Shown piece by piece: positions 35,118-43,682 of a stretch of DNA of 64,000 nt. The stretch is from an uncultured Roseburia sp. (GTDB taxonomy: Bacteria; Bacillota; Clostridia; Lachnospirales; Lachnospiraceae). The stretch's first letter is position 1, and each line of letters begins with the position of its first letter. The translations under genes were made by a program, and so were the position numbers. The notes beneath the pieces were generated by a model. That model was not told the DNA's origin, searched no databases, and saw nothing but the letters and a program-made list of their open reading frames with translations. Location: assembly GCA_900542495.1 (NCBI GenBank), contig UQNW01000001.1:124001-188000 (forward strand), given 5' to 3'.

Positions 35118-36047
35118 CTAAAGCATCTTCTTTTTCTTAAAATAAATAATTTCCAAAATGATCACTAAGATACTCACTATTATAACTGCCGGATACGCAT
35201 ATTTCCACCCAAACTCCGGCATATTTGGGAAATTCATTCCATACCAGCCGGCGATCAGCGTGAGCGGCAGAAAAATCGTTGTCACAACCGTCAAAATGCT
35301 CATCACCTGATTCTGCTGCACCGCAATGAGTGACTGGTAAAGTTCCCGGATCTGCACGAGATATTCCCGCAGCATTTCCACATGGTCATGCAGCCGCTCC
35401 GCCCGGTTGGAAAATAACTGCCACTGTGCTTTTTCCTCCTCCGACAGACCACCGTTCACAGATGTCTGCATGACATCTCCCATATTCATCAGCTGTTCAT
35501 AATAGGCATGAAAAATATTGAACCGTTTCCGGTATTTCATGATCATCTCATAAAAATAGTCCGGTATTTTCTTTAACAGTTCCTCCTCCAGACCAGCCAG
35601 ATGTTCCTCCTGTTTCTGCAGATACAATACTTCATCCTGCAGCAGTTCCTCGAACAATGCCAGAAGGATCTGCCGGAAGCTGTAACCCTCGTAGGTGCCT
35701 TCCGCCATCTTGTTCAGATACTCCATCAGAAAATGGCTTTCCTCCACAAGATATAATTCCTGCTCTGACAGGTAAAATCCAAAATTATGGATACACACCT
35801 GTCCTTTATTTCCCTTTGGCACACGCATTGTTCCCTGCACACACTCCCGGTATTTTTCAATCTTGCAGTACTGGATCGGTGTCATGCTGTGAATAAAATT
35901 ATTTTTCCGCACAAGTTTCCGCGGATGGCTCAAAAACTCATCCAGACTCATGAGATAAATGCTTTTTCCTGCGTTTTCACTATTTTGTACTGCTTTCTTT
36001 TCCAATGTGATTTTTCCAGTTTCCTCATGATAGCTGTATTGTTCCAT
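35118..36047 (-). CDS. CorA-type divalent cation transporter
   Basis: The 309-residue protein is a CorA-superfamily channel for Mg2+ or other divalent cations. The N-terminal cytoplasmic domain is followed by a long helix (about 140-245). Two C-terminal membrane helices (about 249-271 and 282-303) flank the signature YGMNF, the GMN selectivity filter. The positively charged tail KKKKML ends the protein in the cytoplasm. It functions as a pentamer in known members. Upstream, 30 bp away, is the BNR-type protein gene. A strong promoter lies before that, so these are probably co-transcribed. Confidence 0.92.
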   Translation of the reverse strand: MEQYSYHEETGKITLEKKAVQNSENAGKSIYLMSLDEFLSHPRKLVRKNNFIHSMTPIQYCKIEKYRECVQGTMRVPKGNKGQVCIHNFGFYLSEQELYLVEESHFLMEYLNKMAEGTYEGYSFRQILLALFEELLQDEVLYLQKQEEHLAGLEEELLKKIPDYFYEMIMKYRKRFNIFHAYYEQLMNMGDVMQTSVNGGLSEEEKAQWQLFSNRAERLHDHVEMLREYLVQIRELYQSLIAVQQNQVMSILTVVTTIFLPLTLIAGWYGMNFPNMPEFGWKYAYPAVIIVSILVIILEIIYFKKKKML

Positions 36048-36077
36048 ATGATTTTAACCTCGTAATTTTTTTGTATA

Positions 36078-37043
36078 TCATTCCTTACAACCTGCATACT
36101 CCCAGGTAACTCCGTGATCCGCAGACTGAAAAATAATCCCCTGCTGTTCCATCGCATCAGTCTGCAGATAAATCTCCATTTTTCCATCCACGATCTGCGG
36201 CATGGTGTGATAATCATAATCTTCGATCGTAAATCCCAGTTCTTCTGCTTCAGATGGAAGTTCAGTCACCGTATCCAATGGAAGTTCCAGCCGTTCAAAT
36301 GTCTTTCCGCCATCCTTCGTCACATAAAGCATGGAGAAATCCTCACTTGCATACGTCAGTCCTGCAAATCCGAAATCATTCGTAAAAAAGAGCAGACCTT
36401 CGGCAACGCCCATATTCTGGTCAAACGGATCACCGTTGACCTCTGTCCAGGTCGTACCACCATCCTTCGTCTTTTCAAAGTTATAAAAGCGGCTTCCACA
36501 GGCAGCGTCTACCACATTCAGCCGGTAACCGGTAATATCATTGATGAAATAATACATATCACCGTCTTCTGCATTAAATTCCCACGTATCCGAATTGCGG
36601 ATATTCTCACTGGTCTTTGTTTCCGTTTCTGTCTCTGTTCCGCTGAAAATTTCCGGCTCGTTTTCTTCCTTATTAGTATCACTATTATCTTTGGAAGAAC
36701 TCTCGTCATTTATTCTCCGCCACTCATAAATTTTCCAGGAGAGTGCCCCATTGTATGGGATTGCCGTGCGGATCACCGCAGCGCCACAGATGATCGTTGC
36801 CGCTGCTGCCGCCACAAGTTCTGCGATCCACAGATATTGTTTTTTCCCTGCCTGCTGTTCTTTTGCCTTTTTTCTGGTGATAAGCCAGAAGAGAAAACCA
36901 ACTGACATGACCGCTGCTCCCACAGCCATTTTCTGTCCGTGGTAGCGGACTCCTCCAAACTGGCATAAAAAATAGCCTTCGTATAAAATGTAAAAATAAC
37001 CTGCTAATATCAGCACCGAACTGATTTTGTGTATGACTTTCAT
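36078..37043 (-). CDS. Membrane protein with BNR/Asp-box propeller repeats
   Basis: The 321-residue protein begins with two or three membrane helices (about 7-27, 37-56, 70-95). An acidic, Thr/Glu-rich linker follows (EENEPEIFSGTETETETKTSE). The extracellular C-terminal domain has Asp-box motifs, KDGGTTWTEV, KDGGKTFERL and SADHGVTWEY, typical of sialidase-like beta-propellers. Three boxes are too few for a full catalytic sialidase, and no Arg triad or RIP motif is evident. A binding or sensing role is more likely (inference). It is the first gene after the promoter at 37118-37146. Confidence 0.78.
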   Translation of the reverse strand: MKVIHKISSVLILAGYFYILYEGYFLCQFGGVRYHGQKMAVGAAVMSVGFLFWLITRKKAKEQQAGKKQYLWIAELVAAAAATIICGAAVIRTAIPYNGALSWKIYEWRRINDESSSKDNSDTNKEENEPEIFSGTETETETKTSENIRNSDTWEFNAEDGDMYYFINDITGYRLNVVDAACGSRFYNFEKTKDGGTTWTEVNGDPFDQNMGVAEGLLFFTNDFGFAGLTYASEDFSMLYVTKDGGKTFERLELPLDTVTELPSEAEELGFTIEDYDYHTMPQIVDGKMEIYLQTDAMEQQGIIFQSADHGVTWEYAGCKE

Positions 37044-37117
37044 TTTCTTTTCCCTCTTTTTTCAAAATGGATGTTACGGCTTTTCAGACCAGACTGTTTC
37101 GTCTTTCTGCTGCTTGC

Positions 37118-37146
37118 ATTATATTGTTTTTGTGTGCATTTTTCAA
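37118..37146 (-). promoter_or_regulatory. Promoter for the BNR-corA transcript
   Basis: On the minus strand TTGAAA (37141-37146) and TATAAT (37118-37123) are separated by 17 bp, about 75 bp before the start codon. Confidence 0.8.
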
Positions 37147-37262
37147 TCGTGAAAAGCGGGTTTGGATCGTATTTTTCCACTCAGATCTGTCTGTATCTCT
37201 GTCAAGCGCAGATGATGACAAATTTTCCTCCATAAATTGCTAAATTTTTAACAATTTTTTTA

Positions 37263-37290
37263 TTGATTTTATAACTGAGATATGTATAAT
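37263..37290 (+). promoter_or_regulatory. pckA promoter
   Basis: TTGATT (37263-37268) and TATAAT (37285-37290) are 16 bp apart. The leader to pckA is about 150 nt and shows no clear riboswitch or terminator. The 400-bp gap here therefore holds two divergent promoters and this leader. Confidence 0.75.
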
Positions 37291-37444
37291 TATGGTAGAG
37301 AAAGTTGGCAATTTGCTTATGTTTCCTGCATTTCACAATGTGGAACAGAGCGATCAAAAGTCCGGCTTCCAAAAAGATATGTACAGTCTGTTTTTACAGA
37401 TTGATACCATATTACACACAGCGAAAGGAAAGAGGTAATTAAAA

Positions 37445-39049
37445 ATGGCAAAAATTGATTTAAGCAAGTATGGCATTACCGGAACAACAGAAGTTGTTTA
37501 CAATCCTTCTTATGAATTATTATTCGAAGAAGAAACAAAACCGGAACTTGAAGGTTACGAAAAAGGTCAGGTCAGCGAACTTGGCGCAGTAAACGTAATG
37601 ACAGGTATCTACACAGGACGTTCTCCAAAAGACAAATACATCGTTATGGATGAGAACTCAAAAGACACTGTATGGTGGACTTCTGACGAATACAAAAACG
37701 ACAACCACCCAGCTACAGAAGAAGCCTGGAAATCTGTAAAAGATTTAGCGATCAAAGAACTTTCCAACAAGAGACTTTTTGTTGTAGATGCATTCTGCGG
37801 TGCTAACAAAGATACACGTATGGCAATCCGTTTCATCGTTGAAGTTGCTTGGCAGGCTCACTTTGTAACAAACATGTTCATCAAACCAACAGCAGAAGAA
37901 TTAGAGAACTTCGAGCCAGATTTCGTTGTTTACAATGCTTCTAAGGCAAAAGTTGCGAACTACAAAGAGTTAGGATTAAACTCTGAGACAGCAGTTATGT
38001 TCAACATCACAAGCCGCGAGCAGGTTATCGTTAACACATGGTACGGCGGAGAGATGAAGAAAGGTATGTTCTCTATGATGAACTACTTCTTACCATTAAA
38101 AGGTATGGCTTCTATGCACTGCTCAGCTAACACAGACTTAAATGGTGAGAACACAGCTATCTTCTTCGGACTTTCCGGAACAGGTAAAACTACACTTTCC
38201 ACAGATCCAAAACGTCTCCTGATCGGTGATGACGAGCACGGCTGGGATGACAACGGTGTATTCAACTTCGAGGGAGGATGCTACGCAAAAGTTATCAACC
38301 TTGATAAAGATTCTGAGCCAGATATCTACAATGCTATCAAACGTGACGCACTCTTAGAGAACGTTACCTTAGATGAGAACGGTAAGATTGATTTCGCTGA
38401 TAAGAGTGTAACAGAGAACACACGTGTGTCTTACCCGATCAACCATATTCAGAATATTGTTCGCCCAATCTCTTCTGCACCAGCTGCTAAGAATGTAATC
38501 TTCTTATCTGCAGATGCATTCGGCGTACTTCCTCCAGTATCTGTTCTTACACCAGAACAGACACAGTACTACTTCTTATCTGGATTCACAGCAAAACTTG
38601 CTGGTACAGAGCGTGGTATTACAGAGCCAACACCTACATTCTCTGCATGCTTCGGACAGGCTTTCTTAGAGCTTCATCCAACAAAATATGCAGAAGAACT
38701 TGTTAAGAAAATGGAAAAGAGCGGAGCAAAAGCTTACCTCGTAAATACAGGATGGAACGGAACTGGAAAACGTATCTCCATCAAAGATACACGTGGTATC
38801 ATCGATGCTATCTTAAACGGAGACATCAAGACAGCTCCTACAAAGACAATCCCATACTTCAACTTTGAAGTTCCTACAGAGCTTCCAGGCGTAGATTCCG
38901 GAATCCTTGATCCTCGTGATACTTACGCTGACGCTTCTGAGTGGGAAGTAAAAGCAAAAGACTTAGCTGCAAGATTCGTTAAGAACTTCGCTAAATATGA
39001 AGGAAACGAAGCTGGTAAAGCATTAGTTGCTGCTGGTCCTCAGGCTTAA
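37445..39049 (+). CDS. pckA: Phosphoenolpyruvate carboxykinase (ATP)
   Basis: PckA interconverts oxaloacetate and PEP with ATP/ADP. In gut anaerobes it often runs toward oxaloacetate to feed succinate or propionate routes. The 534-residue protein has TGIYTGRSPKDKYI for substrate binding, the P-loop GLSGTGKTTLST, the metal-site LLIGDDEHGWD, and NVIFLSADAFGVLPPVS. The ribosome site GGAAAGAGG and the strong codon bias (few rare codons, preferred AAA/GAA) suggest high expression. It is monocistronic with promoter and terminator of its own. Confidence 0.97.
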   Translation: MAKIDLSKYGITGTTEVVYNPSYELLFEEETKPELEGYEKGQVSELGAVNVMTGIYTGRSPKDKYIVMDENSKDTVWWTSDEYKNDNHPATEEAWKSVKDLAIKELSNKRLFVVDAFCGANKDTRMAIRFIVEVAWQAHFVTNMFIKPTAEELENFEPDFVVYNASKAKVANYKELGLNSETAVMFNITSREQVIVNTWYGGEMKKGMFSMMNYFLPLKGMASMHCSANTDLNGENTAIFFGLSGTGKTTLSTDPKRLLIGDDEHGWDDNGVFNFEGGCYAKVINLDKDSEPDIYNAIKRDALLENVTLDENGKIDFADKSVTENTRVSYPINHIQNIVRPISSAPAAKNVIFLSADAFGVLPPVSVLTPEQTQYYFLSGFTAKLAGTERGITEPTPTFSACFGQAFLELHPTKYAEELVKKMEKSGAKAYLVNTGWNGTGKRISIKDTRGIIDAILNGDIKTAPTKTIPYFNFEVPTELPGVDSGILDPRDTYADASEWEVKAKDLAARFVKNFAKYEGNEAGKALVAAGPQA

Positions 39050-39085
39050 TGATAGCAATTATCTAATAGTTTGTTTTTTAGCTTA

Positions 39086-39121
39086 AAAGAAACCGGATGT
39101 TTTTACGCATCCGGTTTCTTT
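39086..39121 (+). terminator. pckA terminator
   Basis: A 14-bp perfect stem, AAAGAAACCGGATG and its complement, with an 8-nt loop and T-rich flank, 36 bp past the stop codon. An upstream in-frame ATG of the MATE gene would lie inside it, which supports the later MATE start. Confidence 0.9.
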
Positions 39122-39144
39122 ATTACATCCTACGGAGTTTGATC

Positions 39145-40464
39145 ATGTTAAAAAAATTTGTAAAATATGTTTCCCAGAATATGCTTGGTATGGTAGGTAT
39201 GTCTGTTTATATTCTTGCAGACACCTACTTTATTTCTGTAGCGGTAGGTGCCGATGGTATCACTGCCTTAAATCTGGTTCTGCCAATTTATAATATTATT
39301 TTTGCGATCGGTGCGATGATGGGCGTTGGATCTGCGATTCGTTTTGTTGTAGAGCGCAACAAAAAAAGCCCGGATGCGGACGGTTACTTTTTCCATGCAC
39401 TTGTGTGGGCTTTTATCATCGGTCTGATTTTTATTCTGGTCGGTCTTTTCCTTCCGGATCGTTTGATCGCACTGTTAGGCGGTGATGCCCAAATCGTTGC
39501 CACCGGAAAAAATTATACAAGAATTTTTATGTGTTTTGCTCCCTTTTTCATGTGGAACTACATTTGTAACGCATTTGTGAGAAATGACGGAAATCCTTCC
39601 ATTGCCATGGCAGCCACGCTGTTCAGCAGTTTATTCAACATCGTATTTGACTATATCCTGATGTTTCCGCTTGGGCTTTCCATGGAGGGTGCTGCACTTG
39701 CAACTGCCCTCTCCCCGGTCATAGGCATTGCGATCTGCTGTATCCATTTTCAATCAAAAAAGAGTACGATCCGCCTGAAACCGGTCCTGCCTTCCTTCCG
39801 CAGACTGCTCTACTGCTGTCAGGTCGGCGTTTCCTCTTTCGTCGGTGAGATTTCTTCCGGAGTTATCACGATCGTCTTTAATATGCTGATCCTCGGTCTT
39901 GCAGGAAACACCGGAGTTGCCGCCTACGGCGTCGTCGCCAACACCTCACTGGTCGCAGTCGCCCTCTTTAACGGCATTGCGCAAGGCTCACAGCCGCTCA
40001 TCAGCGAGTCCTACAGCAAGGGAAATCACAAAAATGTAACTACTTACCTGAAAATGGCAGTCACCACCGCTATTGGTGTTGCCGTCCTGCTCGTTGTATG
40101 CATTTACATTTATGCACCTGCGATCACAGCCGTATTTAACGGAGAAGGCAACCAGACGCTTGCGACCTACGCTGAAAACGGTCTGCGTCTTTATTTCATC
40201 GGCTTTCTTTTTGCCGGACTGAATATTGTTGGAACTGCCATTTTAAGCGCGGTAGAATCCGCGAAATACGCTTTCGCTGCGTCAATCTCCCGCGGATTTA
40301 TTGCGATCATCATTTTTGCATTCGTGCTGTCTGCACTGCTAGGATTAAATGGTGTATGGATTGCTTTTCCTGCTGCGGAGTTTGTGACGATGTTAATTAC
40401 GTTATATGGACTGGTGAAGACGATACGAAAATGTAACTATTCAGAGCCAAGGCAATTTTCATAA
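39145..40464 (+). CDS. MATE family efflux transporter
   Basis: The 439-residue protein has about 12 membrane helices in two related halves, typical of the MATE/MOP superfamily that exports drugs and metabolites with Na+ or H+. The first half opens FVKYVSQNMLGMVGMSVYILADTYFIS, a DinF/NorM-like pattern. FNGIAQGSQPLISESYSKG starts the second-half signature. I start at ATG 39145 with ACGGAG upstream. The last ten residues (CNYSEPRQFS) and the stop are encoded by a small palindromic element, so the natural C-terminus was probably replaced. Confidence 0.9.
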   Translation: MLKKFVKYVSQNMLGMVGMSVYILADTYFISVAVGADGITALNLVLPIYNIIFAIGAMMGVGSAIRFVVERNKKSPDADGYFFHALVWAFIIGLIFILVGLFLPDRLIALLGGDAQIVATGKNYTRIFMCFAPFFMWNYICNAFVRNDGNPSIAMAATLFSSLFNIVFDYILMFPLGLSMEGAALATALSPVIGIAICCIHFQSKKSTIRLKPVLPSFRRLLYCCQVGVSSFVGEISSGVITIVFNMLILGLAGNTGVAAYGVVANTSLVAVALFNGIAQGSQPLISESYSKGNHKNVTTYLKMAVTTAIGVAVLLVVCIYIYAPAITAVFNGEGNQTLATYAENGLRLYFIGFLFAGLNIVGTAILSAVESAKYAFAASISRGFIAIIIFAFVLSALLGLNGVWIAFPAAEFVTMLITLYGLVKTIRKCNYSEPRQFS

Positions 40465-40586
40465 TTTGCGAATCATGCCTGCATGAATGAGCATAATTTT
40501 GAAAATTTCTTTGGCAAAGTAACCACATGAGCAAAAGGAAAGCATCGAAGATGCGGTTTTGCGAATGGGGTGCTGAATAGTTACAT
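40431..40586. repeat. 156-bp element with perfect 14-bp inverted ends
   Basis: ATGTAACTATTCAG (40431-40444) and its exact complement (40573-40586) bound the element. Inside is a hairpin GCAAAAGGAAAGCATC-GAA-GATGCGGTTTTGC (about 40533-40563) and a smaller CATGC/GCATG pair. It overlaps the 3' end of the MATE gene and ends 10 bp before the thrH stop. The layout suggests a non-autonomous mobile repeat. Confidence 0.7.
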
Positions 40587-40596
40587 GAGAAAGTTA

Positions 40597-41202
40597 TTAT
40601 AACGCCTTCTTAATGGCTTCCATTAATTCTTCGTAAGTCTCATAGGCTGGCAATTCCGGATTGTCTTTTTTGATCTGTTCTGTACTCTTGAATAAGAATC
40701 CGGCTTTACTAGCCTTGATCATGCCAAGATCGTTGTGGCTGTCTCCGCTGGCAATCGTCTGAAATCCAATTGACTGCAATGCTTTAACGGTTGTCAGTTT
40801 GGAGTTTTCCACTCTCATCTTAAATCCTGTAATCTCGCCGTTTTCTGCCACTTCCAAAGAATTACAGAAAATAGTAGGATAACCGAGTTTTTTCATAAGC
40901 GGTGCTGCAAACTGTGTGAATGTATCACTGATAATGATCACCTGTGTCATGCTGCGCAGTTCGTCTAAAAACTCTTTTGCTCCCGGCATTGGATTGATTT
41001 TGGCAATGGTTTCCTGAATCTCTTTTAAACCGAGCCCATGCTCTTTTAAGATTCCAAGTCTCCATTTCATCAGTTTATCATAATCCGGCTCATCCCTTGT
41101 TGTTCTCTTTAACTCCTGGATTCCTGTCTCTTCTGCAAATGCAACCCAGATCTCAGGCACAAGAACACCCTCCAGATCCAGACATACGATATTCATATCC
41201 AT
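40597..41202 (-). CDS. thrH: ThrH-type phosphoserine/homoserine phosphatase-kinase
   Basis: ThrH is a HAD-superfamily enzyme with phosphoserine phosphatase activity and, in Pseudomonas, phosphoserine:homoserine phosphotransferase activity. The 201-residue protein starts with the catalytic loop VCLDLEGVLVPE (nucleophile Asp, then Glu in the place of the usual second Asp, as in ThrH). It carries IIISDTFTQF and the metal site ASGDSHNDLGM. The ATG follows GGAGGG. It is a single gene on the minus strand, converging with the MATE gene. It could supply serine or bypass homoserine kinase. Confidence 0.92.
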   Translation of the reverse strand: MDMNIVCLDLEGVLVPEIWVAFAEETGIQELKRTTRDEPDYDKLMKWRLGILKEHGLGLKEIQETIAKINPMPGAKEFLDELRSMTQVIIISDTFTQFAAPLMKKLGYPTIFCNSLEVAENGEITGFKMRVENSKLTTVKALQSIGFQTIASGDSHNDLGMIKASKAGFLFKSTEQIKKDNPELPAYETYEELMEAIKKAL

Positions 41203-41366
41203 TTTTTTCCCTCCTCAAAGCTCCATCGTGTCATTGAAAAAACAGTACATTGTCATTCTATTATATTTCGTGCTGCACTTCAAGAAGTGATTGTAACAAA
41301 GGTGCAAATTGCAATATCAAAAAGTCTTGCAATTTCTTCATCACTGTAGCTTGTATTTTTTGATTG

Positions 41367-42704
41367 TCAATGGAAGCTATATGCGTCATAAGATTCCATA
41401 AGTATTTGAGCTGCCTCTGAATCGCTGACATCCACAATATCACTGACATCTATCCATTTGAAATGTGCCCGATGTTCGGAAGCTTGCTGTGCTTCATAAT
41501 AGCGCGCCGCATAAGTGCGATACTCATCCTCTGTCAGCTCTGTCCCATTGTAATCCTCATAGCTTATCGTTGCTTCGTAATCCGGACCTTCATATGTTTC
41601 ATATTCAATGGCGAGTTTTGTTTCTGTTACAACATCATCCACGATCGCCAGTGAGCTGACCCGGTAGATGTAACAGTCTGGTGACTCTTTCATAAAATCG
41701 TACACAATATAATTATAGCATCCTTTTCCATTTATGATATTAGAGTATACCGTCACATCACTTTCATCCGATACCGAATCCATAAGATCCGGCTGGGATT
41801 CATATTCTGAAAAAGTTGTATCCAGTTCTTTTAGTTTTCCATCCTTATCTACTTTGTAAAAACTGGTATAAGAAAAAATTCCCGTGCCGCCACAATGCGA
41901 AACCAAAAGTTCCACTTGTCCATCCATATCCAGATCTGCCAGCGTGAATTTATATTGTTCATTGGCAAAATCAATATCAACTGCCCACTTGTCCCTGTTT
42001 TGTGCAAATATCTCAATCTGTTTTTGAATATCTTTAGTAGCTCCAGATATGCTGTCCACATATTTTACATAATCTGTCCATACGCCTTCCATATCAGAAA
42101 GCTTTTCTGTCAGATGCTGCTCGCTTAGAAATTCTTCCAAAAAAGTATCCCGATAAAACGGATTACCATTTTCTGTTTTCGCTTCTACTTTATAGCTTTC
42201 CAGATTTGGATAATCCAGATACATCATATTGTCCGGATTTTCCTGTAAAAATATAACCGGCATATTCCATGAATCTCCGTCATTACTATATTGGAGCAGC
42301 AGTAAAATATCCTTTTTCCCATCCATATTCACATCTGAAAATTTGACGCCACTGACCTGCCCAAATGAATCCGATATTGCTGCCGTTATTTCCGGAAACT
42401 CATACATAATTTTATCGTTTTTCATCAATAAGAATTCCGGCTTATTTGAATTATCTTCTGGTGCAACTGATGTAAATGTTACCATTCCCCAGTCATCCAG
42501 CTGAATCTCAAATGTCTGATCCTCAATCACTCTCTGCTTGAGGCTTTGCATGTTCTGTCCCGGTGTCTCTGTAACCGCTTCCTGCCCACCGGACAATTCT
42601 TTTAACACTTCCGTTGATGCTTCTTTTGCATCCTTTGCTTCCTGCTTACAGCCTGCAAGAACAAATGATACTATTATGAGTCCGAATATGATGTTCTTTT
42701 TCAT
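41367..42704 (-). CDS. Lipoprotein with calcium-binding-like DxDxDG motifs
   Basis: The 445-residue protein has a lipoprotein signal (MKKNIIFGLIIVSFVLAGC, Cys19 lipidated) and a spacer rich in Glu and Ala. Two segments, SDVNMDGKKDILLLL and ADLDMDGQVELLVS, look like EF-hand/FG-GAP-type calcium loops found in many surface proteins of Clostridia. The remainder is acidic with mixed alpha/beta pattern and has no recognised catalytic motif. It is monocistronic and diverges from the methyltransferase gene. Function unknown; it is anchored on the outer face of the membrane. Confidence 0.8.
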   Translation of the reverse strand: MKKNIIFGLIIVSFVLAGCKQEAKDAKEASTEVLKELSGGQEAVTETPGQNMQSLKQRVIEDQTFEIQLDDWGMVTFTSVAPEDNSNKPEFLLMKNDKIMYEFPEITAAISDSFGQVSGVKFSDVNMDGKKDILLLLQYSNDGDSWNMPVIFLQENPDNMMYLDYPNLESYKVEAKTENGNPFYRDTFLEEFLSEQHLTEKLSDMEGVWTDYVKYVDSISGATKDIQKQIEIFAQNRDKWAVDIDFANEQYKFTLADLDMDGQVELLVSHCGGTGIFSYTSFYKVDKDGKLKELDTTFSEYESQPDLMDSVSDESDVTVYSNIINGKGCYNYIVYDFMKESPDCYIYRVSSLAIVDDVVTETKLAIEYETYEGPDYEATISYEDYNGTELTEDEYRTYAARYYEAQQASEHRAHFKWIDVSDIVDVSDSEAAQILMESYDAYSFH

Positions 42705-42943
42705 CTGACTGCCCCACCTTTTATCGTTTCTCGGTATCTATAACGTCATCTGACTCCTCTTCTCTTATTTTATCATACCTAATTCTTCTATGCATCTTTT
42801 TCTGTTTTTTCTTCCATTTTGTATCCGATTCGAAAACCTACACATATTCTGCAATAGTATGATAAACTATCACTATAAAAAGCCATTCGGTGAAGAATAA
42901 GCTTCGCCTTGGATGGGATACAAATTTTAATGAGGGGGCATCC

Positions 42944-43615
42944 ATGCAAAAAGAGAACAGAAAATATTACGAAGCCTATGAAGATCGATATAAAACCGCT
43001 CATGAAAAGGGTGTCAGTTGGGAGCAAATGAAAAATACTCCAATCGTTATGGATATTATTAATCGATATCACCTTCATCCTGAGCAGTCATTACTGGAAA
43101 TTGGGTGTGGTGAAGGCAGAGACTCCGCCACCGTTTTAGAAAATGGCTTTCACCTTATGGCAACCGATATATCGCCTGAAGCAATAGACTATTGTAAGAA
43201 AAAAATGCCTGATTTTGAATCAAAATTCATGGTTTTGGATTGTTTATCAAGCGATTTGGATATGAAGTTTGATTTCATTTATTCAATTGCGGTTATTCAT
43301 ATGTTAGTTTTAGATGAAGACAGAAACGGGTTTTATCAATTTATTCATAGTCATTTGAAATCAGATGGAATTGCTCTTATTTGTTCAATGGGAGACGGAA
43401 AATATGAAATGCAAAGCGATATCAGCAACGCTTTTGAGATTCAGGAAAGAGAACATGAATCTGGAAAAATGATGGTTGCGGGAACATCTTGCAGGATGGT
43501 TTCATTCAGTACTTTTGAGAACGAGCTGCTGAGAAACGGACTGAAAATCATTGAAAAAGGCATCACAAGTGCGATGCCAAATTTCAATAGCTTAATGTAT
43601 GCTGTAGTTCAGTAG
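42944..43615 (+). CDS. Class I SAM-dependent methyltransferase
   Basis: The 223-residue protein has the Rossmann-type motif I LLEIGCGEGRDSATVLENG. Motif II-like FHLMATDISPEAIDYCKKK and FDFIYSIAVIHMLVLDEDRNGFY follow. The overall pattern is close to tellurite-resistance TehB-like and related small-molecule methyltransferases. The start at ATG 42944 follows GAGGGGG. The G+C content looks lower than neighbouring housekeeping genes and it sits beside an insertion element, so acquisition by transfer is plausible (inference). Substrate unknown. Confidence 0.85.
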   Translation: MQKENRKYYEAYEDRYKTAHEKGVSWEQMKNTPIVMDIINRYHLHPEQSLLEIGCGEGRDSATVLENGFHLMATDISPEAIDYCKKKMPDFESKFMVLDCLSSDLDMKFDFIYSIAVIHMLVLDEDRNGFYQFIHSHLKSDGIALICSMGDGKYEMQSDISNAFEIQEREHESGKMMVAGTSCRMVSFSTFENELLRNGLKIIEKGITSAMPNFNSLMYAVVQ

Positions 43616-43682
43616 AGAGCCTATCGAAAAGCAAACCATCCATCCAAATGATATTGACCGCAACGAAAAAGTAGTTTCACTT

